Notes under the pieces: generated by a model | Databases searched by the model: none | Told to the model about the DNA's origin: nothing | The model's input: the letters and a program-made list of their open reading frames with translations, nothing else | Shown here: piece after piece, positions 9,860-22,300 of the stretch | Numbering within the stretch: position 1 is the stretch's first letter | Layout: each line of letters starts with the position of its first letter | Position numbers and translations under genes: made by a program | Assembly (NCBI GenBank): GCA_964020085.1 | Contig: OZ026595.1 | Location: 22,097,653-22,161,652 of the forward strand | Source of the DNA: Micromussa lordhowensis | Lineage: Eukaryota > Cnidaria > Anthozoa > Scleractinia > Lobophylliidae | Length of the DNA: 64,000 bases | Direction: 5' to 3'

Positions 9860-10403
9860 AGCGCAAGTCGAGTCACATGACTGCATAGTCGAAATTAAAC
9901 TCAACAAGGAGCCATTTCAAGACAAAAGATTGTTGGGAAATTTGGGGACATTATGCTGCACAAAACGTCTTTTCGCAGGTTTGTTCTCCTCCAGAAAAAT
10001 CGGAGTTGGGGCGGCTGTGCACACTCTAGTCGTGCAATATGGTATCTCTAGCCGAGCATTTAAAGCGTGGTTTCGTATTTTTGTACGAGGCAACAGCTGA
10101 AATGGTGCAGCATGCCGCATTTCGCTGCATTGAATTGTGGCGAAAATTTTGCCGCAGCGTTTTCACTACAACTTACTTTACGTTGCTTCAAACTGGCGTA
10201 AAATCGTATAATTCTGATAAAAACAACTAGATCTGTGACGTCACCTATTGTTTTTATTAATCTATTGGCCGCTGAAACAAAGACGGTTTTCGGCCTTTCA
10301 TTCTCTGAAAATAAACAAATATCTACTCTTGCATGAATACAAGTCATCGTCTCCGAACTACCGGTCTCTTCCAGTTTTTCAGTATCTATCTTCAGTTGTC
10401 CAA

Positions 10404-13400
10404 ATGTATCTACTGAGGCGATTGATTCCGCGTTCAAAGGTTAGTATCAAGGAAAGGTTTGTTCTTATTACGGGTTGCGACTCCGGTTTCGGTCGGGAAA
10501 CAGCTATTCGACTGGACGAGATGGGAGCATGTGTGTTCGCTACATGTTTAACGAAAGAAGGAGAGCAGAGTTTGAAATCGGTGACAAGCGACAAACTAAA
10601 GACATTCCAGATGGATGTGACAAACTCACAGCAAATCAAAGATGTCTACGAAGAGGTTAAACAACAGATTCCTGGTGACACAGGTAAACACGATAGCAAT
10701 ACGCGACCTCTAACTCTCAAAAAAGCAAGCTGTGCTCAGTTACAGCGCTGTAAAGCAGCACAGTCAAGGCATTTTAACCACTTAAAATATTGCCTTTATA
10801 TTGACGGAAACCTGATAATAATATTTTACAAAGATAGAAAAACACCACTAAAGAGATATTAAACTATAACTGAACGAACAAGGATGGTCAAGGATGGAGA
10901 AGATTCACACGTTTTGCAAACGACGAACTTGAAAGATTTTAGAGATGCACAAACAGCGACGTAGTTCCTTTAATGCCCGGAGAATTGTATGGATCTAGGG
11001 ATTACATAATGCCCGGGTACATGTTACATAATGCCTGGGTACATGTCAAACACAGTTGGTTCAGCACATAACAAACGAATGTCTTACCTCAGTGCCCGGC
11101 CTCAGTGACTCCATTGCAATTAAGTCATAGACCCAATTTTCTCGGATAACGACGCCAAAACATTGTCAACGACCCACCTTATATATTGGATAGTCGATAT
11201 CTCAATTCAAACGGCTCGTTTTCAATAAAGATAAGTAAGGTCGATTTAAAATCCCAGCGGTTTCGAATAAGAACTTATTTAAAATTAATTTTTATGGACC
11301 TTTTTACCAATGTCACGCTTTCCCAATATATTTCATTCAAACAAAAAATAAGCACGCGATTTATCATGACATCAATCGAATGTGTGACACGTGACAAGTA
11401 AAATTCAAATTTAAAGTAACAACACCTCTGATGACTTGTGGAGCTGATTAGAAATGCTCTACAAAAGACTTCCACCAACTGCACTTTTCTTGTCTTATCA
11501 CTTTGATATTTCGTGTTCGTGTTCATGTTCTGTGAGAACGGTACGTAGTAAGGACATCTGGAAAAGGGAGCTTACATTTGAGCGCGGGGTGACAGCCCGG
11601 ATGGGGGGAGGGGGGGGGGAGGAGGTAATCTACAAAGCTTTAAATGGGGAGGCTCCGCCTGGAGGTCCAACCCCTTACCCTTTTGTATACCATTTTGACA
11701 GATTAGGTACCCCGTTCACATACTTTCATAAGCGACCCGTATTATGGAGTAATCGACAAATAACGGAAGTCTTCTTAACATTCTCATATGCTTAATAAAG
11801 TAAATAATTAAGCCATAGTGTCCGTCCCAAATATTTTAAATGGCCTTTTAAATAAAATAACATATTTTCCTACCCTTTCATATGCGTAATCTTGTGAAAT
11901 TCCTACCCTTTTATAAACCTGGGCCGGGATGTTCGAAAGCCCGTTAACGCTAAACCAGGATTAAAAGTTAATCTAAGTATTACTTTTCTTGTATAAAAAT
12001 GTTTTTCACTGCTTATGTTTTGTGTAGTTTGATTTTGTTCAAATTCAAAACTAAAGAAAAAACAACATAAACAGAACACCTCGACGAAACGTTACAAAAC
12101 TGAAATCAAAATCCTCGTTAATCCTGGGTTAGCTTAATCGGGATTTGAACAACCCGGCCCTGAAGACTGAAAAAGGTACCCCTTTTGGGCGGAACCTGCC
12201 CATGTTGGCCATTATAGGGATTACTCCGGGAGGGGGAGGTGCCTAAAACAAAACGAATTTTACGGTAAACACGTAACGAACTATTTTTCCTCTCTTGTTG
12301 CTGGAACCACAGGATTGTGGGGCCTGGTAAATAATGCTGGAATTGTTCACTTGGTTCCTATCGAATGGGCTCCGCTCGACCTGTTCAAGCGTATCGCTGA
12401 CGTAAATCTTTGGGGAATGGTTGACGTCACCAAGACCTTTCTACCGCTGGTGAAAAATGCCCAGGGAAGAGTCGTTAACTACTCAAGTATTGCTGGTAAG
12501 TGAAGATTAAGATAAACTGCATGAAACAGCCTCCCTCCTAGCGTCTGTCTTCCTCTTGCCCCCTAGATGGGGGGTGGGGCGGGGGGAGAGAGACTCTGGG
12601 AATGAGGTTGGTCCTAAACATGTTTTTCGATTACGTCCCAACATATCCACAACGGCCACCTTGGGAAAGAAAAGGAAGGAAAGAGAAAGAGGGGTGACCG
12701 TTATGACACCTGTGTTTTTTCAATGGTGCAACATTTTTTCCCTTGCTCATTGTAGCATGTAGAAACCAAACAGAAACAGCGACCAACGACGCGGTACGGA
12801 TCAAGTTCGTGACTTCAACAATACAAAATGGAGTTTTCAATACACGATTCGTCAGTCGTTGATTAGCTGGCCGTCAGTGTCGAAAGTTTCATGTAGCAGT
12901 TGGGACGCGCTTTAGTGTCCGTTGCCTTTGCGGACAGGTGGCCGTTGTAAAGAGGTTGAATTAAGAGTCAATGTATGCACCGTCCGCATGGACATAAAAA
13001 AGAGGCCGTTACAGAGAGGAGGTTCGACTGTGTTTCATTCATCACAAGAATATCTGGGCCATACAAACTCTTGTTTTAAGGGGAACTGTTTGTGCTCTTG
13101 CTTGTCTGTTTACCCTTTCACAAATGTTTCACATCTTTAAGCCATCTTTCCTTGTAATTCCCATGTTCATTTTACATGCGTCGCTTAGCTCAGTCCAAGC
13201 GTGGCAGTATAAAGGACTTGAAAATGTCTTTGAAGCTAGCTGTATTTGATCGATCAATGCAACAGGTCGTTTGTGCCCTGACTTGAAAGGACCATACGGG
13301 ATTAGCAAATATGGAGTACAAGCGTTTTCGGACACTCTGAGACGAGAAATGCGACCCTGGGGAATAAAAGTAAGCATCATGGAGCCAGGGGGCTTCCAGA

Positions 13401-14361
13401 CGCCAATGTCGGAAGCTACTAAGATTTACGGTACCATAATGCAAGGCTGGAACGACTTGAGTGATGAACTGAAGGAAGAATACAAGGAGAAAGGTAATAA
13501 TAAATGCAATCTCTGTATTCGAACGATCACGTAGTGCAGAGGGAGGAGGAGTAAAACTTAGATAAAACTCTGATACTCGGATAGGTGTAAACGAATAAAA
13601 ACCTCAACTCGGACGCCTGCAAAACATGCAACTTTGATTTAAAAGAATACCGCGTCTTTAACGAGTCTACCAGCCTTGATACCTAAGGCACAGAACTGTC
13701 TTTGGTGTAAATAAAATTATTATTGAACATTGTACATTATACATTGAACTCACTATCTCTTTTCTGATTGTCCGTAAGCGCGAAAGCGTACAGTGAATTT
13801 TCGAAATCAGCGCCTGTGACGTCATCTAGCTACAGATTATACCATAATCATGTCAAGGACACTTACTTCGACTTTGATTATTCTGGACATCACAAAAACC
13901 TCATCCAGTTATTGTTTATAAGGGGCTCACTGAGGTTGATTTTGGTAAGGTGACCAAATTTTCGAGAGACCTTAAAACAAACCTGCATTAGGGAGGAGGG
14001 AGAGGAAAAGAAACCTGGAATGAACTAGCGTCCTTCAGCTCCAAGTGCCAAGACCGATCCTCCAATCCGATCATGAAGTCTTTTCAAGTCAATACTCAGT
14101 TGCCTGCTGCTGTGATTTGTTTTAGGTATCAGGCTGCTTGCTTTCACGGGTGTCTCACCTCACACGTATAAAGTTGTCGACGCAGTTGTCGACGCGCTGA
14201 CGTCACCGTCCCCACGTGACCGCTACACAGTCGGTTTGGACGCCCGATTTTTCTACCTGTGGATGGCGCGGTTACCTTCAGTCGTCTCTGACTTTATACT
14301 GAGGTGGACGTCCTTTAGGCTTCCACTGCCACTGCCACCGCCGCCTGAGGAACAAAAGTGA
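10404..14361 (+). CDS. Short-chain dehydrogenase/reductase, RDH16/HSD17B6-like (four coding exons)
   Basis: Coding exons 10,404-10,683, 12,313-12,495, 13,266-13,493 and 14,126-14,361 join in frame to 308 residues; all introns begin GT and end AG. Family enzymes oxidise or reduce retinol/steroid hydroxyls with NAD(P)(H). Seen: T-G-C-D-S-G-F-G (residues 23-30, cofactor loop), N-N-A-G (100-103), N125, catalytic S152 and Y165-x-x-x-K169, S-K-Y-G-V-x-A-F-S-D, and V-S-I-M-E-P-G. The C terminus is proline-rich. It lacks the N-terminal membrane helix of mammalian RDH16. The ATG at 10,404 is the first in frame; a pyrimidine-rich tract plus CAG at 10,378-10,380 could be an acceptor, so an upstream exon is possible. 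The join of exons 3 and 4 gives a region about five residues shorter than the family. Substrate unknown. Confidence 0.88.
11600..11920. repeat. Interspersed repeat fragments in SDR intron 1
   Basis: A G-run followed by wording such as CCTACCCTTTCATATGCG and TACCCTTTTATAAACC, which repeats with small changes inside this stretch. I see no coding potential. Low complexity and repeated phrases suggest an old interspersed repeat. Confidence 0.4.
11921..12160. mobile_element. MITE with GGGCCGGG termini (copy 1)
   Basis: About 43-bp imperfect inverted ends: GGGCCGGGATGTTCGAAAGC at the left, and the reverse complement of the right end begins GGGCCGGGTTGTTCAAATCC. It lies in intron 1 of the SDR gene. 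A second copy of the family, 240 bp long, is at 27,126-27,365. Confidence 0.75.
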
Positions 14362-14479
14362 TGCTGCACCGAGTCACAAACAATTCAGTGAAGTGATAGG
14401 GCTAGCAGAAGCTTGTTGTCTGTGGTTTGTTGATCAACACAGTGTTGTCCACGGACAGGGCTCTATCATAACTAAGATA

Positions 14480-14695
14480 GCCACGCCGAGGACAACGTCG
14501 ATTACAAAATGAATTTATATTTAATCACCGAATCTCACGATACTCTAAAGTCATTAAGTTTGTTTCTCTTTGCCAAAAGTATCTCGAATCGAAATATTCT
14601 AAAAATTAAAAATTATTCGTCGTGGTTAACGTTCTCTCCTCGACGTAGAATTTGGTCATTTCACGTTGTTGTTTTACAGTCGACGGCAAAGAAAT
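14480..14695. repeat. Interspersed repeat family A, copy 1
   Basis: Shares long stretches with 16,812-17,050, for example GAGGACAACGT, GATTACAAAATGAATTTATA and GAATTTGGTCATTTCACGTT. It lies just after the SDR gene. No coding capacity. Confidence 0.75.
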
Positions 14696-14886
14696 GCACC
14701 AAGAATTATAGAGCACATGCGCAGCCATCGTATGTTGGATTAGTTTTTACCAGCAAGGTTCAGATAAGAGTCTTGCACGACTCCACTACTCCTAAGCTGG
14801 TAAAGTCGCTCCTGCTAAAGTACACTTGTTATGGCCAGTTCGCTAATATCATGCTGACCATAAGCAAAACAAGTCAATTACTTTTA

Positions 14887-15065
14887 TATAGACTGCGAGT
14901 AGTTTCTCTTTCGGTTAGTCCCTCGAGCGAGACCGCGTAAAATCCTGCTTTCGCGCGCTTCTCGCCCCCCAGGAGTTCGCGCGGCCATGTTTTTCTCGCG
15001 GTTTTCTTTCGCTTCACGCACAACGGACTAAGCGAAAGAGAGATTGGTCGTAGTTTACCTATATA
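14887..15065. mobile_element. Foldback MITE with TATAGACTGCGAG end
   Basis: The left end (TATAGACTGCGAGTAGTTTC) is mirrored imperfectly by the right end (GAAAGAGAGATTGGTCGTAG...TATA). A related left end, TAGACTGCGAGCAGTCTCTC, occurs at 15,624-15,645. Confidence 0.6.
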
Positions 15066-15114
15066 AGCCAATGATATTTTCATAACAAGTCAAGCTCCGT
15101 TATTGTACACGTAC

Positions 15115-15290
15115 CACACTACGCGCTCTCTCATTGGTCGATAAGTTTGTTTAGATGAGAGTATGAAAACACGGTCGTTACGATTTAGATTCGCGCGTAT
15201 TTTTGAGAAAAGCAAATAGAGAACGTTTTCCGTATTTACATAGCCTCATCTAAACATTTGGGGGAATGGGATAATTCTCGAAAGTTATAC
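15115..15290. repeat. Interspersed repeat family B, copy 1
   Basis: Matches 39,882-40,066 in the same orientation, for example GCTCTCTCATTGGTCGATA, TAGATTCGCGCGTATT and CTCGAAAGTTAT. Confidence 0.7.
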
Positions 15291-15309
15291 GAGTAACTGC
15301 CATTTTTAC

Positions 15310-15415
15310 CAGTCGCACTACACTGACGTTCTCCGATCACTTGCAATAAATGTCCAACCACAACGAGGAGCAGTACATGTACACCAGCGGTGAATTTTCC
15401 CATGGCTTTTCCCAT
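15310..15415 (-). CDS. Possible signal-peptide first exon (weak)
   Basis: On the minus strand an ATG at 15,415 opens 35 codons with a short basic start, a hydrophobic run L-L-L-V-V-V-G-H-L-L, then E-R-Q-C-S-A-T, ending at a GTAAAA donor. This is how many secreted-protein first exons look. No partner exon is recognisable at lower coordinates before the SDR gene, and the sequence beyond the donor is repeat family B. It may be chance or a displaced exon. Confidence 0.25.
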
Positions 15416-15599
15416 GGTAGACAACGTGAATTGAATCAGATTAAAAACTGAAACAAGGCTATTTATTATTCTAATTATGCTCTGCTCCAGGCCGCCCGTG
15501 CACAAGTCAGGATCGCTCAAGGACGTCGTTCAGGAAGGCGGAAACAACATTGGTAACCAGAGTTATGCAATCCTAATCATCCCAGTGACCTTTCTTGTA

Positions 15600-16330
15600 T
15601 CAAATTGTTATTCCAGTCTTACGTAGACTGCGAGCAGTCTCTCTTTTCCTCGAAAATCCGCGGGGAAGAACGCAAAATAAGTGAGCGTGCGAGCGCGACT
15701 GTGAGCGTGACGTGAGAGCGGCGATGTCGCGAGTAGCGCGGGCGTCAGAAGACGATTTCTGATGCTCTTTGACAGGTCGTGTCAATGACTCCTCCGCCCA
15801 TTTTGAATATGATACTCCAGTGTGTAATTTTTTCCGCGAATCGATCGAAGCTATGTCCGGTAAGATGTGATAAATGTTTCAACAACAAAGAAGCTCTGGG
15901 CGAAAAACTGAAATTTGTTTTAAATAGTTCATTAATGAAGCAATTAAAAACTGGTCGACAGAAATCGCTATTCTAGAATCTAGTCTAGGGGGCCTTTTCG
16001 TCTCTTTGATCTCCCGAAGTTCTTGGTATTTTTATCTTTTCGGTTTATAAGTAGACTATGCTCATGGAAAAAAAAAAACAAAGAAAGGCCGATAAAAACT
16101 GAACATGTACGAGATTAAAAACAACAAATGCTCTGGGATGCTTTCCGATCTTTAAATTCCAGTTTCTTTAGGTCGATAGGTGTATGCATGCATGTTGTTC
16201 TTGTGAGGAAACATTTCCCTTAAATTCCATTGTTCCCTTTCAAAGTATTCACAGGCAAAGAGATTCCAGTTTATCGAGTCGCCAGATGAATGCGTTATCT
16301 TCTTATGGCATCTGAGAGGAAATCCAAACA
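15600..16330. other. Spacer between the SDR gene and NOC3L
   Basis: Holds the MITE-like end near 15,624 and GC-rich alternating CGTGAGCG/GCGAGCG wording to 15,750. The remainder is AT-rich with no gene seen. The NOC3L 3' UTR should lie in the right-hand part. Confidence 0.4.
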
Positions 16331-19300
16331 CTACGTTTCCAAAGAACGCATTGGAAAAGAAAATTCTACTCCCCTGCTACTATTTTCAGTTAAGTCCAAC
16401 GCGGCTTTCACCTCTGATGCCATATCAGAGCTTTTCCATTCTCCCTCGTCCATGTGTTTTATTCTTTTAAAGTTCACTTCTTTCCTGTTTACTGCATTCT
16501 CGGCCAAGTCCGGATTTAGTCTCATTTCTGACGAGTCATACGTTTCCCAAAAATCCCCAGGTGACCTGATGAAAGCACAATACATATGGGTTATTGACTA
16601 AGCGTGAGATCAAGATAGCTGGATATTGGCCAAGTCTGGTCAATACAGGATTTATTATCTGGACTTTAGAGAACCTGCCTGTCTTGTGGGGTACAGTGTA
16701 TAATCCCAAGCGGGCAAGATAGCCCAACAGATTTTCAATCATGGTGTAAAGCATTGGTAAAGACACTGAGCTGGCTGAACCATGTAGTAAGGGAGTTTAA
16801 GAAGCTACGACGGCGACGCCGAGGACAACGTTGATTACAAAATGAATTTATATTTAACCACCGAATCTCGCGATACTCTTAAGTCACTTAGTTTCTTTCT
16901 ATTTGTTAAAACTATCTCGAAACTGGTTATGGAACACAGCCTAAAATTCGAAATATAAATATTAAAAAATCATCCGTTGTGGTTCACGTTCTCCACAAAT
17001 CGCAGAATTTGGTCATTTCACGTTGTTGTTTTACAGAGGACGGCAAAGATATATTTCATCCTAAACAACCTAAGTAGCCCCGGATCCTTGATTTACACCT
17101 CTAACAAGACGACGAGCATCCCGACCATTTCAGCCAATCAGGGAGAACTTGTCTTTCCAGCCAATCAGGGAGAGAGTTTGTCTTTCCAGCCAATCAGGTG
17201 CAATTTAATGCCAAAAAGTCTCATTAAATTACCTGAGGAGAGATTTGTACAGTTTGACTTGCGAGAGAAATGCTGCAATGGGTATACGATGTCAAGGGAA
17301 ACCAAACTTGTAGTGGCAACCAAAGTGGTGGTGCGCCGAAACGGACGCTCGTAAATGCTTAAAGCTGATTGAAGAAACCTATGTTTTTACGAAATGTTAA
17401 TGCTGATTTTGGATGAACTAAAGATCATAAACCTACGCAACTTTGCATATAGCTTAGCTACACCCTAATTGAGGTAACCTATACACTTGACACTGAACGC
17501 TGATTGGACAAAACTTCATTTTTTCATGAAATATACTCACATTCTCATCACGGAAGACAAATGGCCTTTGCTAGGTGCTCCTTCAGCAACATGGTGGGCA
17601 ACTAACCGAACGGCAGGGTGGAAGTGCCTAGTCCCCAATAGAGCCAGTTCCCAAGCTGTCGAGCTATCAGCATTACTGAGCTCCGGATCATTGACGTCAG
17701 GTCTGAACACGCCGGTGCCCAGACTATCGCTGTCAAGTAGGGCCTGCACTTTCGTGTGAGACTGGAGACAAACAAGTTTGTTAAGAAGTGGACAAGTGTA
17801 GGGCAGTGTGTATAGATAGATTTTTTTTCAAAAGGGCACTATCCAGAAAGGAAGTGTGGTCATACAAGAATGACCAAGATAATCAGGGGGTGATGAGCTA
17901 CAATTGTAGCATCAAGGTGGCTAGCAACAGTTACCAGCACTTTCCATGACTTAGATTTTGATGAGCCATTTAAATCAATGTTTAATGATCAGTTGACGCT
18001 GCAATCATGGTATCAAAAAAACTGCCAAATCATTGGTGAACACGTTGCCATCATTTTCATGACACACTAGGTTACAAAAGCAACAGGACGACCTGCTAAA
18101 ACACAGCTTTAACTGCTAATAATTCAAAACGAGCTTGGTGACCCCACTTGGTGTCATAATTGTAGCATTAACTAAATAAAGAGTGGTTATAAAAACCTAT
18201 CAAAAAGTGTTGGAAACTGTTGTCAGTGGCCTCAATGGCTACGGATTTGAGCAGCTGAGAACCGTGACGTCAGATATTCAGAGTGCGTGGATATAATTTA
18301 TGTAAGTGTCCAGGCTTCTTCTTTTATCTATTATTATTTCTCTAAAAAATAAAAAATCAGAAAGAGTTAATTTAAGAATGGAAGAGCACTTACAAAATGA
18401 CATCTTCCTACTGTGTTTACACTAGGCCGGAACACGTTAAGTCTAATCACGAATAAAATATACCACAGTAGGCGAGACACTGGGCAGATCATAATCACAA
18501 CCAGGAAACTGGTTTATTCTAAGCATGACTGAAGCTACCTCGCATCAATCACTACGAGTCGAGAGCGAAGAGGATACGAATTCCTGAAGGTTTTCAAATG
18601 TAAGATTAAACAACAACGTTTTTCGCATATAATCTCCTGAATAACGGGCAAACTTCAAACCGTTCGATACGGAAAAAGAGAAAAAAAATGAACTGGGTCG
18701 TTAGTGGTTCGTACGAACACTCTCAATGTTAAATGTTCGAAATACTCGTTCGGTAAGCTGGGTTATTTACCTGCAAAAATGACTTCACGTAGGCTAAATA
18801 AGCCAGTGCGCTGTTTGCTTGTGACTGTAAGCTTAAAGTACAAAGGCGTTTAACAAAACCTGCCACTCTTTGAACAGGAACCTGTGAAGCAAACAATTAT
18901 AGTCAATGAAAGAGGAAGCCTGGGGCTATTTTCTCTAAGCATAATCATGCTACATTGTACCTGATACCGAAATACTCTCAATCTTATTGGCTACCTTGGC
19001 ACCACCACGGCAAGAGTTCAAGAATGACCATCAAATGGGAAAATAGCTTTTTTACGACAACTGCAGAAATTCTCGCGCGCTCATTGCCTAATTTTTATCG
19101 TCAACATGCGGACAGACACATGAATTTGAAATTCGTGCGACGCGTCAGCGAGCGAGAGCGGGCAATTCGACCATTTGTTATCGTAAAAAACAAATTGATG
19201 TCAGTTTTTAATGAGTCTGTCCTGTTATTGACAATGAATTTCGTCATAACATTGTCAAAGTAGCCTGTGGATCCACTCGGCTATCACCTCATGGATCCAC

Positions 19301-22300
19301 AGCTACTTTGACAATGTCATGACGAAATTTATGATCAATAACAGGACAGACGCATGAAAAACTGACGTCAATTTGTTTAATTTCGCAAGGTACATAGTCC
19401 AGGGTTTGAACAGTAGCACTGCTGTACTGAAACACACTTGTCCCTAGCGGTTTCCATCGCCCTTGAAGCTTGACGCGATGTTTCTTTCTGAGGTTTTGAT
19501 CGTTTACAAATGATCAACCGACAAGCATCCTAAGTTTGCGATTTAATAAACGAGTATTTTAACAAAAATCCAATGTGTGGGTAGAGGTGTTTGCTAGGAT
19601 GTCTTGATAAAGATGTCTTATCAAGGAAAGTAAAACCTTACTGAAATCACAAGTTCAAGTTCCGTCAGAGCAATGTTCTTTCATCTAGACAACTTGTAAC
19701 CAGTCTCCAAATTTCTTCAAGAAATTGACACAACGAGTGGTGAAGAATTCGTTAACATAACATTAATTGGTTAAAAAATCGATCACGCTCTTTTACCAGT
19801 TTTTAATAGAAACTTAGACACTGCTCCAGGGAGCAAGGATGATCACAACTTTGCTATTTAACTAAATTATTTATCTTTGTACCTGTTTTCGCCTCTTCTT
19901 TAGCATTTCTTCTAGACACTGCAATGCAACAGGAACATCTTGGCTGCTACACCCTTCAAAACCACAACCGTAAAGTGTTAGACATTCAACAATAAACATT
20001 GGCCCATCAGGTTGACTCAGAGGTAGGTAGGTCAATATATCAATACAAAGAAAAGGGTTTCTTAAGCTCGCATAAAGACCAACCAGTAAAAACATGTCAG
20101 TATACATAAGTACATGTAGTAGAGGCGGCGTTCCGGCCCTCTGATTGGTGCATTTCAATCACATGATCACAATACTGCAATCTGATTGGTTAGGCCTCAA
20201 GCTACTTACATAGACTGGTTAGCTGTAAATAAAAATAAAGTCAAGGAGTGACGTACACAGGAGCAGAACTAGGGGAGATCCACCCTTCATTTCCTAAGTT
20301 TCCTTTGAAAATGCCGAAAGAGCCAAAGTTTCATCGCCATTTGTAAGAACGCGTGCCCTTTAACTCCGGACAGGGCCTACCCCATGAACACATGTAGATC
20401 AAGATCTTCCACCTGCATTTGCCCGTACGTATATACATTGTACACAGAACCCAAACAGCATGAGCCCTTACCAGCATGAACTTGGAGGAGTGATAAATAC
20501 AACATGCTATAGAATCCTCTTGGATCAATGTTCAGTGCTTCACCTGTTTGTACAAAAAAGCTCCAGTCGGTGCACAATCCATTTTTCAATCTAAATTAGT
20601 GGTAAGTACTCAAACATATCCTGATAATACGCCAATTTCTTGCTACGAGAAAAAATCGGTGTGATTTCTTTTGCTTTATTCCTGCAAACCTCGGTGCCAA
20701 GTTAGAATTAATTTTAATATATTGAAATTGGTCCATTACTCTCCACTCAACAAACGGTGCAAATATCTCAGCATCCTTAAGCATGATCCATGCATAACCC
20801 ACAAAAATAGCGGTAACTTGTTTACCGTAATTGCCAAGGAACAAAACTGAATTGAACCCTATGGCCTTACGTGCACAATAGAGTGAGTGCGTGACCAACC
20901 TTGACCAGATAGAATTTTAAACGCTGTGAGTACACAGTTGAGAGTTTCTCTAAGGGTCAGCTCCTAAGAATGTAAAGCAACAGTTGAGGTAAATAAATTT
21001 CCACAGAAATATCTCATAGTTCTTTCAGTCTTGGTAACAAAACTACAAATAAGAGAGACTAATCTTCACCTGAAAGCGGAAAAACAAAATAGTAAAAATC
21101 TATCCTACTGTAATAGACCAATTTTCAGTCTAAAACAATAGACCTCAGCGCGAGGCTCGGGAAGTAACTACAGAGTTTGTGGGGTTTATTCCCCAGAGCC
21201 TCATGCTGAGGCTTTCATACATCGAAATTGAGCTACTAAAAACACCCAGCCAGGTTAGGATTCCTTTAGTTTCAAGTATCATACATGCTACCAATCCACT
21301 GTGTACCTTGTTGTTTAGAAGTGTTTGAAGTGCTGCCATAAGATCACTAAAGAAGTCAACATTAATCAGGTGAGCAAACTTGGCAAGTCCTTCAAGAACT
21401 GGAGACAACAGTGGGGAATGTCCAACTGTCTTCAAAACTCGAAAATATGTCACAAACACAAATTTGAGGATCTCAGTTTGCTGCGTGAAGGGAAAGAGAA
21501 AACATAACATTATACTTTAAAGTTTGCCTGGTATCAGTCACACCCCATCCACACTATGTATGCTGGGGAAATTTGAAAACGCAGCTTTATTTCTCCGGTT
21601 AGGCCTTCCGTCCACACTAATCCGTATCGAAAAACTGGGCTTTTCAAATATGCTCCTCAAACCAGAGGAATTTAAGAACGCCGGCTTTGAGGTTTTAGTG
21701 TGGACGGAAATCATTTTTAAAATGGAGATTTTTCAATGATGTCATGATAATCATATCAATAGGCCATTTCCGAATTACCTTCAGCCTCATTCTCAAAGCG
21801 AGTCTTGGTGCTCGTCCTTTCATATTAAAATGAGATTTCATTCACATACAAATTAAAATCAATGATTGTGCACCAGGCCTCACTTTGAAAGAGAGGCTTT
21901 AGGTAACTCAGAAATGGTCTATTCCCTGGGAGTGCCAGGGTTTTCCTCAAACACATATTCAAAATGACCGGTGATAACGCTTTTTAATTCCTCTGGCATA
22001 GTGTGGACAGAAAACATTTGAAGCGTTTTCAGAGTGAAAATAATCTGTTTTTAAATTCCTCCCGCGTAAATGTGGAAGGGACCTCAGACAGACGGGACAA
22101 ACAGAAGGTAGTGTCGCCTGAAAGATGGTGTACTGAGCACCAGGGTTTCTGCCCTGTAATCAACTGACTCACAAGTTTGACTATTAACAAGTTTATAATT
22201 ATTTGGCAATATAGTAGCATTCTCAAGCTGATGAAGTTTGAATTTTTAAATAACTTTAATTTTGTGTAGCTAAGATATATATTATTTTAATGTGTAAAAA

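Noticed and set aside
10248..10403. Upstream extension of SDR exon 1 beginning at TTG
   Set aside because: TTG is not a usual animal start; the first ATG in frame is 10,404, and the added residues do not resemble the family.
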